From positions 12,501-76,500 of the forward strand of contig CAMXCT020001509.1 of NCBI GenBank assembly GCA_947184155.2: a stretch of 64,000 nucleotides of DNA, written 5' to 3'. Shown piece by piece: positions 31,859 to 43,651 of the stretch. Each line of letters starts with the position of its first letter. Positions within the stretch are counted from its first letter, which is position 1. This DNA comes from Cladocopium goreaui (taxonomy: Eukaryota > Sar > Dinophyceae > Suessiales > Symbiodiniaceae). The position numbers and the translations under genes were made by a program. Under the pieces are notes generated by a model, which saw nothing but the letters and a program-made list of their open reading frames with translations, did no database searches and was not told where the DNA came from.

Positions 31859-34403
31859 CTAGACATATTTGATTTTATTTTAGTTTGGGCTAGATGGATG
31901 ATTCATAGTTTTCTGGCCGGTGCGAATTGACTCACTTCTGGAGCATCGTTTGACACATCAAAAGACTCTGGGAGTCGAATTGTTCTGGTTTTGTTGTCGT
32001 TCCATTTGCTAAGACATACTGTTTGTACAATGCTGAAACTTGAACCATGGGGTTCCGGCAATCTCAGCAGCGGCTTGCGCACGCCCTGAAGGCAGCAAAG
32101 TGCAAGGCTGCATGGTTTCGTTTGACTGTACTTTCAGTTCCAAGTTCCCGCATTATCCTAATATTCTAGTATTAAGTTTGAAGTTTGAACATATTTAAAA
32201 AAATACATCACAATTTGATATGTAGTTCAGCATTTAAAGCATTGAACATTGACTGAGAATTGCAAAATGACTATATAGGTCCTGTTTGAAACAGCTTGTG
32301 TCCCCTGTGTTGTGTTCTGCATGTTGTAGATCCCTTTTGGGGGGGTTGCTGGAGGTCCTGTCCTGGACAGGTTCATGCTGAAAGGCAGAAAGCACAGAGT
32401 TGCAAGGGCACTGAAAGAATACTATAAATATACTATAAAATAATACTGAAATGGCGACTTCCAATTGCCACATTTCAAAAACAATGCCCCTCTGCAGAAT
32501 GCAAAACCCCCCCAACTCTGTGCATCCCAAGTATAAATCCTCCACAGAATCTGTCCCCGTTCAGGTCAAAAATTGAGATACATAAACATGATAGTCCTGA
32601 AAGTTGAGGATAAAAAGTACCAACTATATACAGTTTGATTTGTACAATCCACACCGTTCCTGATCCTATTTGGATATATATTTCGGGGGTGAAATATTTC
32701 TCTACATTCATGGGATGTGAAGTGAGTCCGAACTGACTGCATTGGTTTCTTACATGCGGGCTCATTGATGACAACTCAATCGCACCTTCTTGCTCTGCTC
32801 TAGAGGCTGCAGCCTCGCAGAAATCTCCAGGCAAAAAGCAACAACATCAAACCATGTCAAAACTGCTTTCTCAACATTTGGGCGTAGCATCCAAAAGAGA
32901 AGGAAAATCTACACTCAGGCGCTTCTGGATTCAAGGATGCAAGTGCCTTCCAGGAATTTGGCGACACTGATCTTGATAGAACCTCAATTGAGCAGTGAGC
33001 CACAGTCGGAAGAGCCAGGAATCAGAAGCTCTCAGAAGCTCTCAGAAGCCATTAGTCGAACTTAGTCAAACTTACAGACTTACAGAGTCACATTTGAGTG
33101 CCGTGTCACAAAATGTCCCGGCATCCTGCAGCATCCGGCAGCAAATTTCTCTCATGCGTCCATAGGTTTCAAACACCGCTTGTGGGCCTCAATCCCTAAT
33201 GCGAACAAAGTTAATCTCTACACCGAGTAATGAAGCCAAGTGCCAACAAAGGCACAAACAAAAAAGCACATTGAAATGTGGCCAATTTGCAAGCAACAAG
33301 TGTCACAATGATATTGGTCAAGGACATCTGCAGTGCCTTTGTTGAAAAATTGCACTTGAAAGTCTACAGTCTGTACATGCAACCTACTCGGCAAGGCTAT
33401 AGACATTCAAAGACGCTTAACACGCTGCACTAAGAGCTGGTCTACCACCCAGGTACACATATATATATATATAAACATATATACGGTTCAAGTTTGGCAA
33501 GTCTCTTGACATTTTGCTGGTCAACTCTGTTCCAGGAACAAACCTAGTTTTTGAGGTCAAGAACAAAGGAAACCGTTTGCAGATCTGAATACCAAAATCG
33601 AATATCGAATCAAAACCAAAGGGCTTTACCTGAGCAGTCGATTCATGAATTACTGATGAATTCCTAAGCATGCGCATGCGGTGAAAGAACCATCATGGAC
33701 GCAAATCCGCTGATGGGGGCTTTTCTGATGTAAGTACTCAAAAGAAACTGTAGCGAGAGAAATGACATCTATAATATAGACATATGTATATATATATATA
33801 TATGTATATTGTATCGTGTGTGTGGGTATATATATATATACTGTATATATATATATATTCATGCAATGATTTTCAAGTACTTTCAACATCTTTAAAATCG
33901 TCCTTCGGTCCTTCACCATTTTTGAATGCATTGAATGCTTTGCAAAAGTCTCACCCTTTGGCTGCATGCCTCCGTTCGGCAAATCCAGACCTGATCGGCA
34001 GCTTGAAATGGTGCTTTGCAAAAGGCTCACTTTGGTGCTGTGATGTGCTGTGCAGTTTTGTGCAAAGCCTTCTTGTTTTTTTCTGGAATGTGAGAACTTG
34101 AGAAATGCAAATCGGAATTCCAAGCTTTCCCACTTGGAAGTGATGACTCTGGCTGGCCTTGTCCACAACAAAGCTGCTCGCATCCTGCTTGGTGGCTTTC
34201 CTGGACTCCAGTTCTCCCTGCCAATGTGCACAAAATGGCGAAACTTGCACCTGTAGCTGTGCTGGACCTATGCTCCTATGCTATCCTATGGTTGTGTCGT
34301 GAGTCTGTCCGAGATACCGGAGATACCTGTCCGAGTTGCAACGTCCTATCCTGAATCCATACCTGTCCTAACATATCTAACATATCTTAACATCTTTCTC
34401 CGC
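31859..34403. other. No confident gene; short TA microsatellites
   Basis: (TA)n-type blocks at about 33455-33485 and 33786-33862. All three minus frames at about 34030-34230 are open but none stands out. A minus frame at 32475-32834 and a plus frame at 32790-33065 are likewise unsupported. Confidence 0.5.
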
Positions 34404-34469
34404 TTAGCGCCTGAGCCACTGCATTTGCTGCGGAAGGCGATCCAGAGCTGCGTTGGCCGACTCCCTCAC
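34404..34469 (-). CDS. HEAT-repeat protein, terminal exon
   Basis: After acceptor 'GCTCGCCAG' the frame reads VRESANAALDRLPQQMQWLR and stops at TAA 34404-34406 (22 codons, phase 0). Joined to exon 34864-34967 it completes a standard HEAT repeat (…LLWHPSPQ + VRESANAALDRL). HEAT repeats are paired helices that form scaffolds for protein binding. Confidence 0.65.
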   Translation of the reverse strand: MRESANAALDRLPQQMQWLRR

Positions 34470-34863
34470 CTGGCGAGCGAGTGGACTCCGAGTGGAATGA
34501 GTGGGTCAGGAATGCCACTTGGAATGCCATGTGGGCCATGGAATGCAATGTTAAGCACAATGGGACCGTGACAGGATATTAAAGTGTTATAACATGTTGG
34601 TGCTCCCCGCCGCACATATGTTTGCTTGGAAACTATCGTCACACCACAGTGCATTACATATGCAACATTCATGAAATTATGATGATAGAAATTGATATAT
34701 ATATATATACATATATATATATGTGTGTGTGATACAATGATATACATGATATATATATATATATATTGATATAGAGTGTATTTGCTTGTATTGCCCATGC
34801 ATTGCCCATGCTTGAGGTGAAGTGCAGAGATCGACTGTGCACGATGTCACGCAGGTCCGGTAC
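34470..34863. other. HEAT gene intron with TA microsatellites
   Basis: Intron between the last two HEAT exons. (TA)n-type blocks lie at 34697-34722 and 34751-34766. Confidence 0.6.
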
Positions 34864-34967
34864 CTGGGGCGAGGGATGCCAAAGCAGCTCCTGAAGCACT
34901 GGAAGAGGTGCCTTTGAGCCTCTCTGTAACAGCCGGCCCAAAGCTTGCTGTGCAGCCACCTCGTCAT
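34864..34967 (-). CDS. HEAT-repeat protein, penultimate exon
   Basis: Acceptor 'TGACTCAAG', frame DDEVAAQQALGRLLQRGSKA, then PLPVLQELLWHPSPQ, donor GTACCGG. It carries the second helix of one HEAT repeat and the first helix of the next. The end phase fits the terminal exon exactly. Confidence 0.65.
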
Positions 34968-35335
34968 CTTGAGTCATCTTGAGTCATCTCGAGTCATCTC
35001 GAGTCATCATTCTGATGGGGAACACAAAAGGAAACACAGTGAACAAGCAACGATGCAGCTATTGTCCACACTTCGATTGATTTAGATCATCTCGAACCTA
35101 CATGACTTTGCCAAGTGTATTCTGTGTATGCACTGGCAGTTTTGGCTAGGAGATATATTCCCCTTTTGGTTTCGAAATTTGGGAAGGTTTAGGGTCACCT
35201 TGGAGATCCTTGGAGTTTATCGCGCACATCCTTGAGTTTTGCGGAGTTGAGTGGAGCTTCGAACCAGAGCGTGATCCGTTAAGATGGTTAAGAGATGTTA
35301 AGAGTCTAACTGTTGTCGTGGCGAAAGATTCGGAC

Positions 35336-35399
35336 CTGGGAACTCGGATCAGCAACTTCCATGAAGGATGCCAGCTTCCGCACGATTGCCTTTCGAAGT
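35336..35399 (-). CDS. HEAT-repeat protein, internal exon
   Basis: Acceptor 'CCTCTCACAG', frame LRKAIVRKLASFMEVADPSS(Q), donor GTCCGA. Ends 'DPSSQ', where a 'VR' start of the next helix is expected. Phase with both neighbours is not fully resolved. Confidence 0.5.
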
Positions 35400-35470
35400 C
35401 TGTGAGAGGTCTTTGGTTTCTCCCGAAAAAAATGAAAACTGCGCTTTGGCTTTGACATCACACCCTGCAC

Positions 35471-35549
35471 CTGATCCTGTGGATCGCAAATCCGCCCTGC
35501 AGCAAGAATGGCTGTGGATCTCACTGATGTTGCTGCATCATCAAGGCGG
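35471..35549 (-). CDS. HEAT-repeat protein, internal exon
   Basis: Acceptor 'TTTGATCTTCAG', frame RLDDAATSVRSTAILAAGRI, then CDPQDQ, donor GTGCAG. 'DDAATSVRSTAILAAGRI' is a textbook HEAT turn and second helix. The pairing first helix (ALQSV) is in the exon at 35658-35740. Confidence 0.65.
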
Positions 35550-35657
35550 CTGAAGATCAAACCTCATAAGTGCAGGTTTTCAAGTGCGCAACATGTACAG
35601 GGAAGTTTGCAGTAGCCAAAAGAAGACAGTTTTTTGGTGTATAAATGTCCTGAAATC

Positions 35658-35740
35658 AAGACGCTTTGGAGAGCCGTATTGTTGCTGGCAATCTTTTCAA
35701 CGGCAGATATGGCAGCTTTGCGCACAGACGCTCGAGGATC
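35658..35740 (-). CDS. HEAT-repeat protein, internal exon
   Basis: Acceptor 'CTTTTCGTCAG', frame DPRASVRKAAISAVEKIASN, then NTALQSV. The boundary at 35658 assumes a GA donor and gives the phase needed by exon 35471-35549. Joined to the exon at 35838-35913 it makes a full repeat. Confidence 0.65.
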
Positions 35741-35837
35741 CTGACGAAAAGGGGCGGCAAGAAATGATGGGTTTTGGATTCCACCAAAGGGACACTCAAG
35801 CTGACTCAAAGGATCTGAAACTGCCACACATTGTCAC

Positions 35838-35913
35838 TGTGTCCTCCAAACTGGCAGAAAGCAAAGCATGAACGTCAGGAAATCGTTCAGCATCTTCTGC
35901 CACCACTCCAAAT
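35838..35913 (-). CDS. HEAT-repeat protein, internal exon
   Basis: Acceptor 'CGCTCTGAG', frame VVAEDAERFPDVHALLSASL(ED), donor GTGACA. It supplies the first helix of the repeat finished by the next exon (ASLED + DPRASVRKAAISAV). Confidence 0.6.
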
Positions 35914-35976
35914 CTCAGAGCGAAGGTATTCCCTTTCAAGTATCACCCTGGATCTACATACATGTATGACATGTAT

Positions 35977-36430
35977 GTATTATATATAGATAGATAGATA
36001 GATAGATAGATACATAGATAGAGAGATAGATAGATTGATAGATCGATGGATCGATGGATAGATGGATAGAAAGATAGATAGATAGAGAGAGATAGATAGA
36101 TAGATAGATAGGTAGACAGATAGACAGATAGACAGATAGACAGATACATAGATAGATAGATAGATAGACAGATAGACAGATAGATAGATTGATAGATTGA
36201 TAGATTGATAGATTGATAGATTGATAGATAGATAGATAGAGAGATAGAGAGAAAGAGAGATAGAGAGATAGAGGGTTAGAGAGATAGAGAGATAGAGGGA
36301 TAGAGAGATAGAGGGATAGAGAGATAGAGAGACAGAGAGGTAGAGAGATAGAGAGATAGAGAGATAGAGGGATAGAGAGAGATGGATGGATGGATGGATG
36401 GATGGATAGATAGATAGATAGATACATTGT
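35977..36430 (+). repeat. (GATA)n / (GAGA)n array in a HEAT-gene intron
   Basis: GATA, GACA, GATT and GAGATAGA units, then GATG near 36380. Confidence 0.97.
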
Positions 36431-37022
36431 TTGTATACATGTATACATATATACGTATATACATATATACATATTTACATATTTACATATATACATATAT
36501 ACATATACATATATATATATTTACATATATACACAAATACATATATACATATATGGTCTCGTGTTCCGTTTTCCTCCCCCCCCCCCAATGGTATGGGTCC
36601 CCACGTAGCACCCCGTTCCCTTCCATTTGCAAGCTATTGGCAGCATTTCTGAGGTCCAGCCTCGTATTTGCTAGGTTTTTGCAGCGATTCTGACTACCAG
36701 CCTCGCATTTACTAGGTACATGCTACCTTTTAGACGACCTACGTAGCACACATACTCCCTCAAAGTACCTACGTGCTACCTATAGTTATATACACAAGTG
36801 CTATGTATCTACTTCATATATATATATATTTATTTATTTATTTATATATTTATGTATGTCTGTATGTGTGTATTTATTTATTATAGGCACATACATCTAT
36901 ATATATATATATTTACATACACATACATTTATTTATATATATACACATATTCATATTTATCTATACATATATATATATACACACACATAGATATATTCAT
37001 ATGCATATATATATACACACAC

Positions 37023-37063
<41 letters not shown>

Positions 37064-37545
37064 TATATATAAATGCAAATAAAAACATATATATATATAT
37101 CGTATACATGTATACATGTATACATGTATACATACATACATACATACATACATACATACATACATACATACATACATACATACATACATGCATGCATGCA
37201 TGCATACATACATACATACATATATATATATTTACACATACATACATACATATATAATTATACATACATATATATATAACCACACCCCCACCACACCACA
37301 GGGGGAGTACTATGGCTGACCCATGACCATGGCGGGGGGGTTGGAACGCTGGACCATATATACATATATACGTATATACATATATACATATACATATACA
37401 CATTTACATATACATAAACATACACACATTTACATATACATAAACATATACATACACGAACACATACACATACATCATATATGATATATATATATATACA
37501 TATACAAATGTACATACATATTTACATATTTTTACATGCATGCAT
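36430..37545 (+). repeat. (ACAT)n / (TATA)n arrays
   Basis: Tetranucleotide ACAT/ATAC tracts (for example 37021-37060, 37130-37230) with interspersed TA. Two C or G runs occur at about 36578 and 37332. Unique sequence at about 36590-36780 has no gene. Confidence 0.95.
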
Positions 37546-38724
37546 ACCATTACAATACAATACAATACATTACATTACACTACATTAAATTACATTACAT
37601 ACCATTACATACCATTACATAGCATTTCATTGCATTACCATACTTTACCTTACATTACCCTACATTACCATACATTACCATACATTACCATACATTAACA
37701 TACATACATGCATAGATGCACACATACATACATACTTACTTACCATACTTACAATACTTAGAAAACTTACAATTCTTACAATACATACAATACATACAAT
37801 ACATACAATACATACAATACATGCAAGACATACAAGACAGACAAGGCATACAAGACACACAAGGCATACAAGACATACAAGACATGCAAGACACACAAGA
37901 CATACAAGACATACAAGACATACAAGACATACAAGACCCACAAGACATACAAGACATACAAGACACTCAAGACATACAAGGCATACAAGACATGCAAGAC
38001 ATGCAAGACATGCAAGACTTACAATACATACAATACATACAATACATACCATACATATAATGCATACAATGCATACAATGCATACAATGCATACAATATA
38101 TACAATACATACAATACATACCATACATACCATACATTCCATACATACCATACATACCATACATACCATTCATACCATGCAGACCATGCAGACCATACAC
38201 ACCAAACACACACACACACACCACACACACCATACATACCATAAATACCATGCATACCATACGTGCCATACATACCATACATACCATACCATACATACCA
38301 GACCATACCATACCATCCATTGCATTACATTAAATTACATTACATTACATTTCATTACATTACATTTCATACATTACATACATTACATTCACTACATACA
38401 TTACATACATTACATACATTACATACATTACATACACTACATGCATTGCATACATACCGTTCTTAACATGCACGTGATACATAACATACATAACATACGT
38501 ACCATACAAACCATACAAACCATACACACATACATACATACATACATACATACATGCATGCATGCATGCATGCATGCATGCATCAATCCATCCATCCATC
38601 CATCCACCCATAAATCATACATACATTACAATACAATACACTACATTACATTGCATTACATTACATTGCAGTACATTACATTACATTACCTTTCCATACA
38701 TACATACATACATACATACATACA

Positions 38725-38760
<36 letters not shown>

Positions 38761-39125
38761 CATACACACAGACAGACAGACATAACATAACATAACAAAA
38801 CATAACATAACATACATGACATAAATACATAACATACATACACAGCATACCATACGTACCATACATACCATACATACCATACATACCATACATACCATAG
38901 CATACCATACATACCATACCATACCATACAATACCATACCATACCATTACATTACATTACATTACACTACATTACATTACATTACATTACATACATACAT
39001 ACATACATTACATACATACATACATACATACATCCATACATCCATCCATCCATCCATCCATACATACATACATACCATATATACCATGCATACATACCAT
39101 GCACACCATACATACCATACATTCC
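37546..39125 (+). repeat. CATAC/ATTAC/CAAGACATA penta- to decanucleotide arrays
   Basis: Successive domains: (ACATT)n, (ACAATACATA)n, (CAAGACATA)n at about 37826-38010, (ATGCATACA)n, (ACCATACAT)n, (CATA)n and (TTACA)n. Most frames on both strands are open (His/Thr/Tyr or Met/Val/Tyr/Cys). This is almost 1.6 kb of pure satellite within the presumed HEAT-gene intron. Confidence 0.97.
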
Positions 39126-39407
39126 ATATGGACACCGTGAATTCCATTGCCCCTGAATCTATATGTACATTTAAAAACGTGTATGTGTATATATATATAT
39201 ATATATACATGTATATGTGAATCTATCTATATGTAGATTTACATATGTATATCTAAATATATGTATATATATATAAACAGAAATCACATGCATCAAATAG
39301 CTGGCCCTGACCCCTCACTCAAAACGCAATGCGTGAAAAAGAAACTGAAAAATCCCATAGGTACAACTCAGAAACAAAACCAATACATGCCCAGGATTTG
39401 CAATTAC

Positions 39408-39536
39408 TGAGGTATGGATCATGGGTATGGATCATAGGTATGGATCATGTCCCTAAAGGGGTATGGATCGCGGGTATGGATCATGGGGTATGGATCATGG
39501 GGTATGGATCGCATGTGGTCCCGGGGTATGGATCGG
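39408..39536 (+). repeat. 'GGTATGGATCATGG' short tandem repeat
   Basis: About eight copies of GGTATGGATC with CATG/GCGG/GGAA spacers, 14-26 bases apart. Confidence 0.9.
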
Positions 39537-39621
39537 AACCTTACATTTTGAGCTGCAGCCATATGTTTACATGTGTGATTGTGTGTGAAATATTGCATAG
39601 GCCTTGTTATGCAGCAAATTA

Positions 39622-39715
39622 CGCCAATCTTCTGGTTCGCTCAAGCAACGGTCTGCAGCCGAACGACACTCTTAAGGCTGTCTTACGCACCTCAATGCTC
39701 GAATCTGTCAATCTC
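39622..39715 (-). CDS. HEAT-repeat protein, internal exon
   Basis: Acceptor 'TTTCTGCAG', frame RLTDSSIEVRKTALRV, open to TAA at 39619-39621. 'LTDSSIEVRKTAL' is a HEAT turn and second helix. It joins exon 39800-39839 in phase if the upstream intron is a GA-AG intron, with a GGAGA repeat at both intron ends. The low boundary is not fixed. Confidence 0.6.
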
Positions 39716-39799
39716 CTGCAGAAATCACAGCTTTTTGGAAGCATCTTAAGCAAAATTCATCAATCGGTAGCGGTACAATTTCAGGCCATCTCAACTCTC

Positions 39800-39839
39800 C
39801 AGAAGCGCCTCACAATTTCCTCAACCGCTTGTGGGTCTC
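39800..39839 (-). CDS. HEAT-repeat protein, 40-bp exon
   Basis: Acceptor 'GTGTTCCTCAG', frame DPQAVEEIVRRFW. It supplies the first helix for 'RLTDSSIEVRKTAL' in the next exon: DPQAVEEIVRRFW + RLTDSS. Confidence 0.55.
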
Positions 39840-40203
39840 CTGAGGAACACAAGTGAATATTCAGCGACTTTCTATAAAAGTACAAAACTATATAATTTAG
39901 AGGTCTGAAATTGAAACACTCTGACTGTGAGGACGTTCTTTGCAATCGCTCGCTGTACGGAATTCCAAGCTACTGTCAGGTCAGGTTTTCAACCCCTTCA
40001 GGATCTACATGGGATTGTCGGGGTTGCAAGGGCTTTTCGGTCTGATGAAAAGGCATCTAATGATCGTAGCCATTGCAGCAAGCCTGTCGGTGCCAACCTG
40101 AGAATGAGCAATAACATTCATTCGCATAATCCGTACAAAGGCGACAATCCACCAATAGGCAATGACATTATTTTTGGAATAGAAAATTCTGATTGCAAGC
40201 TCA

Positions 40204-40312
40204 GCTCGAGGACTGCTGCAATGCACCAAGAAGAGCTTTGCGACCCTCGATGTCAGCATCGTTCATGCATTGGCAGATAGCCACGATGACATCACCACGG
40301 TCTCCACGCAGC
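40204..40312 (-). CDS. HEAT-repeat protein, internal exon
   Basis: The frame reads GDRGDVIVAICQCMNDADIE, then GRKALLGALQQ, a full HEAT repeat. A GT donor is possible after GCAGCA. The acceptor is not clear. Confidence 0.55.
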
Positions 40313-41568
40313 AGGTTTTGGGCATTTGGAGGCGTTTTGTGGCCCAAACATCCAAAGTTCATCGAAGCAGAATATCGCAGGAGTACAGGAATCCAAGTGG
40401 ATCTGATCATACTTGTCATTTGTATGCCAATGAGAAGCACATGAGAAGCAAGAATTCCAAATTAACCTCACAAGCGTTCCTCGTAAAGGCCGGTTTCGTC
40501 ATTGGTCTGCTGTTCATTATTTCTCCGTCCTCTGACCCTCAATCCAGCCTGGTGCTGCCAAGTGCGTAAGTGTGATCAGCGCTGCCTTTCACAGCGAATC
40601 AGGGCGCACATGACAGAACTGATCACATGAAGAGGTTCAACAATAGTTCAACCAGTCACGTGCCGGAGGCATCTGTGCTTTCAAGTGGCAAAGTTAGCAA
40701 AGTTGCAGTTACAAATCGAGGAATTCATTGCCTTTCTGTTTCCAGCTGCAAAGCCAAGGATAAAGAGAGAAAGGACCCCAGCTGAAGAGGTAGACACGCA
40801 ACTTTGGAAATCACACAATCCCGCATGAGTGAAAAGACAGGAGACAGTGACCAAATGCAACCAGATGTAATCAGCCTGATCAACCAACAAAGCAGACAGG
40901 TTAGAATCTATAGAGGCGATTGGGAAAAAAAGGGATACAACCAGCCAGCAATGTGCCCAGAACACCAAGCCAACAACATGCCAGCAAATGGGGAGAAAAT
41001 GCCGACTAGCAGTGCTAGACTAGCAGGGAGAATACGAATGGGGATGGGAGGGAACACGATTTTCTAGACGGAGCACCAGAAAGCCCAGGAGGTGTTATTG
41101 CGTGCCTCCCTCACACCTGAGCATTGGTGGACCAAATGCTGTACGACAAGTGCTGCAGTTTGTGGATCACCCCTTCTTGCCTTAGCTCGCAGGAACAGTT
41201 TACTTGATAACCCCATGGGTTAATCTTTTGACGCAAGAACATCTACAAGCTTTGACTTCATATGTTTCTACCTTGCCTGTCATGACCCTGACTAGTGACT
41301 AGTGGCGAGGGTTGTTTCACTCTGTGTATACTAGATGCCGAGAAAGAGGGCGAGCCAGCATTGCCATAACTCCACGAACCATGTCAGTGGCCCCCAACTC
41401 AAAGCTCCAGAACTTGACTCGTAGGTTGCAGAAATCAAAGCCATACTTTGCACATTGAATCCTTGAGAGTCCTATTACATCTATACTATTTAGATGTCAA
41501 TAGATGTCCATAGATGTCCATAGATGTCCTGTTGGTCTTTGAGTCGGTTTCCGTCTCCAGCAAAGCTT
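40313..41568. other. Presumed HEAT-gene intron
   Basis: Mostly unique. A weak minus frame near 41340-41440 (GATDMVRGVMAMLARPLS) might be another helix pair. A plus frame at 40804-41067 is unsupported. Confidence 0.45.
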
Positions 41569-41688
41569 AGGTGCCACCTCACGAAGCGCATCAGTTGCAG
41601 CCATACGGACTCTGAGTTCAGAATCTGCGAGAGCACCAACCAACTTGGGCACCACCTGCGTATCGCCACGCCTCAAAGGGTCAATCAA
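41569..41688 (-). CDS. HEAT-repeat protein, internal exon
   Basis: The frame reads RGDTQVVPKLVGALADSELR, then VRMAATDALREVAPK. It is a complete HEAT repeat with the usual Pro, Asp and Arg positions, the clearest one in the window. A GC donor (CCTAA then GCTTTG) is possible at the low end; the high end is approximate. Confidence 0.65.
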
Positions 41689-41789
41689 AACATCCGAGAC
41701 GGAAAGCCTTCATACATATCATACATCTTCACACCTTCACACTTCAAACGAATCAAACGAATCAAACGAATCAAACATCTGAAAGAAGT

Positions 41790-41874
41790 CCATGTTTTGG
41801 CCTGGCAAACTGCTTGATGACAGTGATGGCTTCCCTGCGAACCGCGCCGTCATGGTGACCAAAATAGCAGCTCA
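41790..41874 (-). CDS. HEAT-repeat protein, internal exon (most upstream seen)
   Basis: After acceptor '...GCGCAGGCAG' the frame reads GHHDGAVRREAITVIKQFAR. 'D.AVRREAITVIKQFA' is a HEAT turn and second helix. The low end is approximate; no exon further upstream was found before the retroelement. Confidence 0.55.
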
Positions 41875-42639
41875 CTGCCTGCGCAGGTCATTAGCTGCAA
41901 CGATCTCCATTGATGTGCATTGGAAATTTCGACTCAGAGGGAGCTTGGCTCAACGGTGGGATTGTGTTCAACCAAAGCTGTTCTGATGAAGCTGGTGGGA
42001 CGCATACGTTGCATGCAGCCCCTTAACATTTTCAGATCTAGGTAGGCTCTTCAGGAACAGAAACCTGCTGTCAGTCGCGCAGCATTGCCCTTTGCATCTC
42101 TTCATACGCAAACCTCTATACGTAGATACATGCGAGCCTGTATAAGAAAATGGATGCACCGCATAGGCAAAATGCATTATGTCGCATGCATGAAATTATG
42201 AGATACAAGTCACAGGACATAGGCCGGTACAGTCCATACTTTGCATAAATTGCATATGTGTGGCAGGATCTAACGCTCTGCATGCAGCAGAAACAGAACA
42301 CAGATCCAGTAAATCCGCCCACACCGCTTTGGCGGTGAAGGCGTGCTTATTGGGGGGCAACAGCAACACTAAATGCTCAATGACATTTGTTAATATAGCA
42401 GTCGCTATATCAGCTTTAGCTGGGGGGGGGCAAAAACGGTTTCGCACCGAGACCAGAATACGGTGGTGTTTTCGACATTTTTCGAGGATTTTTGGGTGTC
42501 TGAGCGCAAGAGGGTATTGAAATGGAATTTTGGGTCATTTTGGTAGCTTTCCGGCAATGGAAAAACGGCCAAAAATGAAAAAAACATTGTACATAGCAAG
42601 ATTTTGCAGGGTTTTGGATGCCAGAGCATTGAAAACACT
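41875..42639. other. No confident gene
   Basis: Unique; a G run at about 42422-42429. Confidence 0.5.
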
Positions 42640-43045
42640 GCAAAAACAAGTGTTTTGGACTGACGTTATAGCAAAAAACGTGTAAATTACCGTATGCTTG
42701 ACTGGAAACATTACAAAAACACTGTCAAAAGCAATGTTTTGGAAGGATTTACTGCCTTTATGGCAAAAAACGTGTAAATTACCGTCTGTTTGACTGGAAA
42801 CATTGGAAAAACACTGTCAAAAACAATGTTTTGGAAGGATTTCTTATATATATGTTGGAGTTTGGCTACCGGCATTGGAACATGGAAAAATTGAAGAAAA
42901 CACTGTAAATAGCGGTATTTTCAACGGTTGGGGAGATAAGGGAATTGGAAGCATTGTCGAACATGATGTTTTCGACCGGTTTTATGGCGACAAAAGTGTA
43001 AAGTACCGTGCTTTGAAGGAAACCATTGCAAAAACATGGAAACAC
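42640..43045 (+). repeat. 92-bp repeat, two good copies plus degenerate ones
   Basis: GCAAAAAACGTGTAAATTAC begins at 42671 and again at 42763, each followed by CTGGAAACATT...AAAACACTGTCAAAA. A diverged copy lies near 42985. Confidence 0.85.
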
Positions 43046-43104
43046 ATTCAAAGAACACGGGATTTGGGGGACTATCTAGGCGTCGTTGTCTATATAGCTA
43101 TTTG

Positions 43105-43480
43105 AAATTCCGCAGCTTGGAGAGCCTCCAAGGGAGGGAAAAGTGAAAATTCCATAGCTTGGGAAGCTGTCACGGCGGGGAAAAGTGAAAATTCCCTAGC
43201 TTGGGAAGCCCCCACGGGGGGGAAAAGTGAAAATTCCCTAGCTTGGGGAGCCCCCACGGGGGGGAAAAGTGAAAATTCCCTAGGTTGGGGAGCCCCCACA
43301 GGGGGGAAAAGTGACAATTCCCTAGCTTGGGGAGCCCGCACGGGGGGGAAAAGTGAAAATTCCCTAGCTTGGGGAGCCCCCACGGGGGGGAAAAGTGAAA
43401 ATTCCCTAGCTTGGGGAGCCCCCACGGGGGGGGAAAGTGAAAATTCTTAGTTTGGGGAGCCCCCACGGGGGAAAACCACC
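43105..43480 (+). repeat. 42-bp minisatellite, about nine copies
   Basis: Unit AAGTGAAAATTCCCTAGCTT + GGGGAGCCCCCACGGGGGGGAA, starts at 43141, 43183, 43225 and 43267 and on. 42 is 14 codons, so minus frames repeat a 14-residue peptide (GAPQAREFSLFPPV). Each unit contains a GGGGAGCCCCC inverted repeat that could fold into a hairpin. Confidence 0.95.
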
Positions 43481-43651
43481 CTTAGCCCCTCTCACGGACC
43501 GAAATAAACCTGCGGTGTGGGCGGCCACCCCACGCGAAGCGGGGTGAATACAGAGTGTGTATTTGAGTGCATACACAGACATGAATAGTGCATAGAATCT
43601 GTATAATCAAACCACATGAAACTACATGACCTCAACTATACTATACAGTAA

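Noticed and set aside
37675-39200. Met/Val/Cys- and His/Thr-rich frames through the CATAC arrays
   Set aside because: Pure satellite; all frames equally open.
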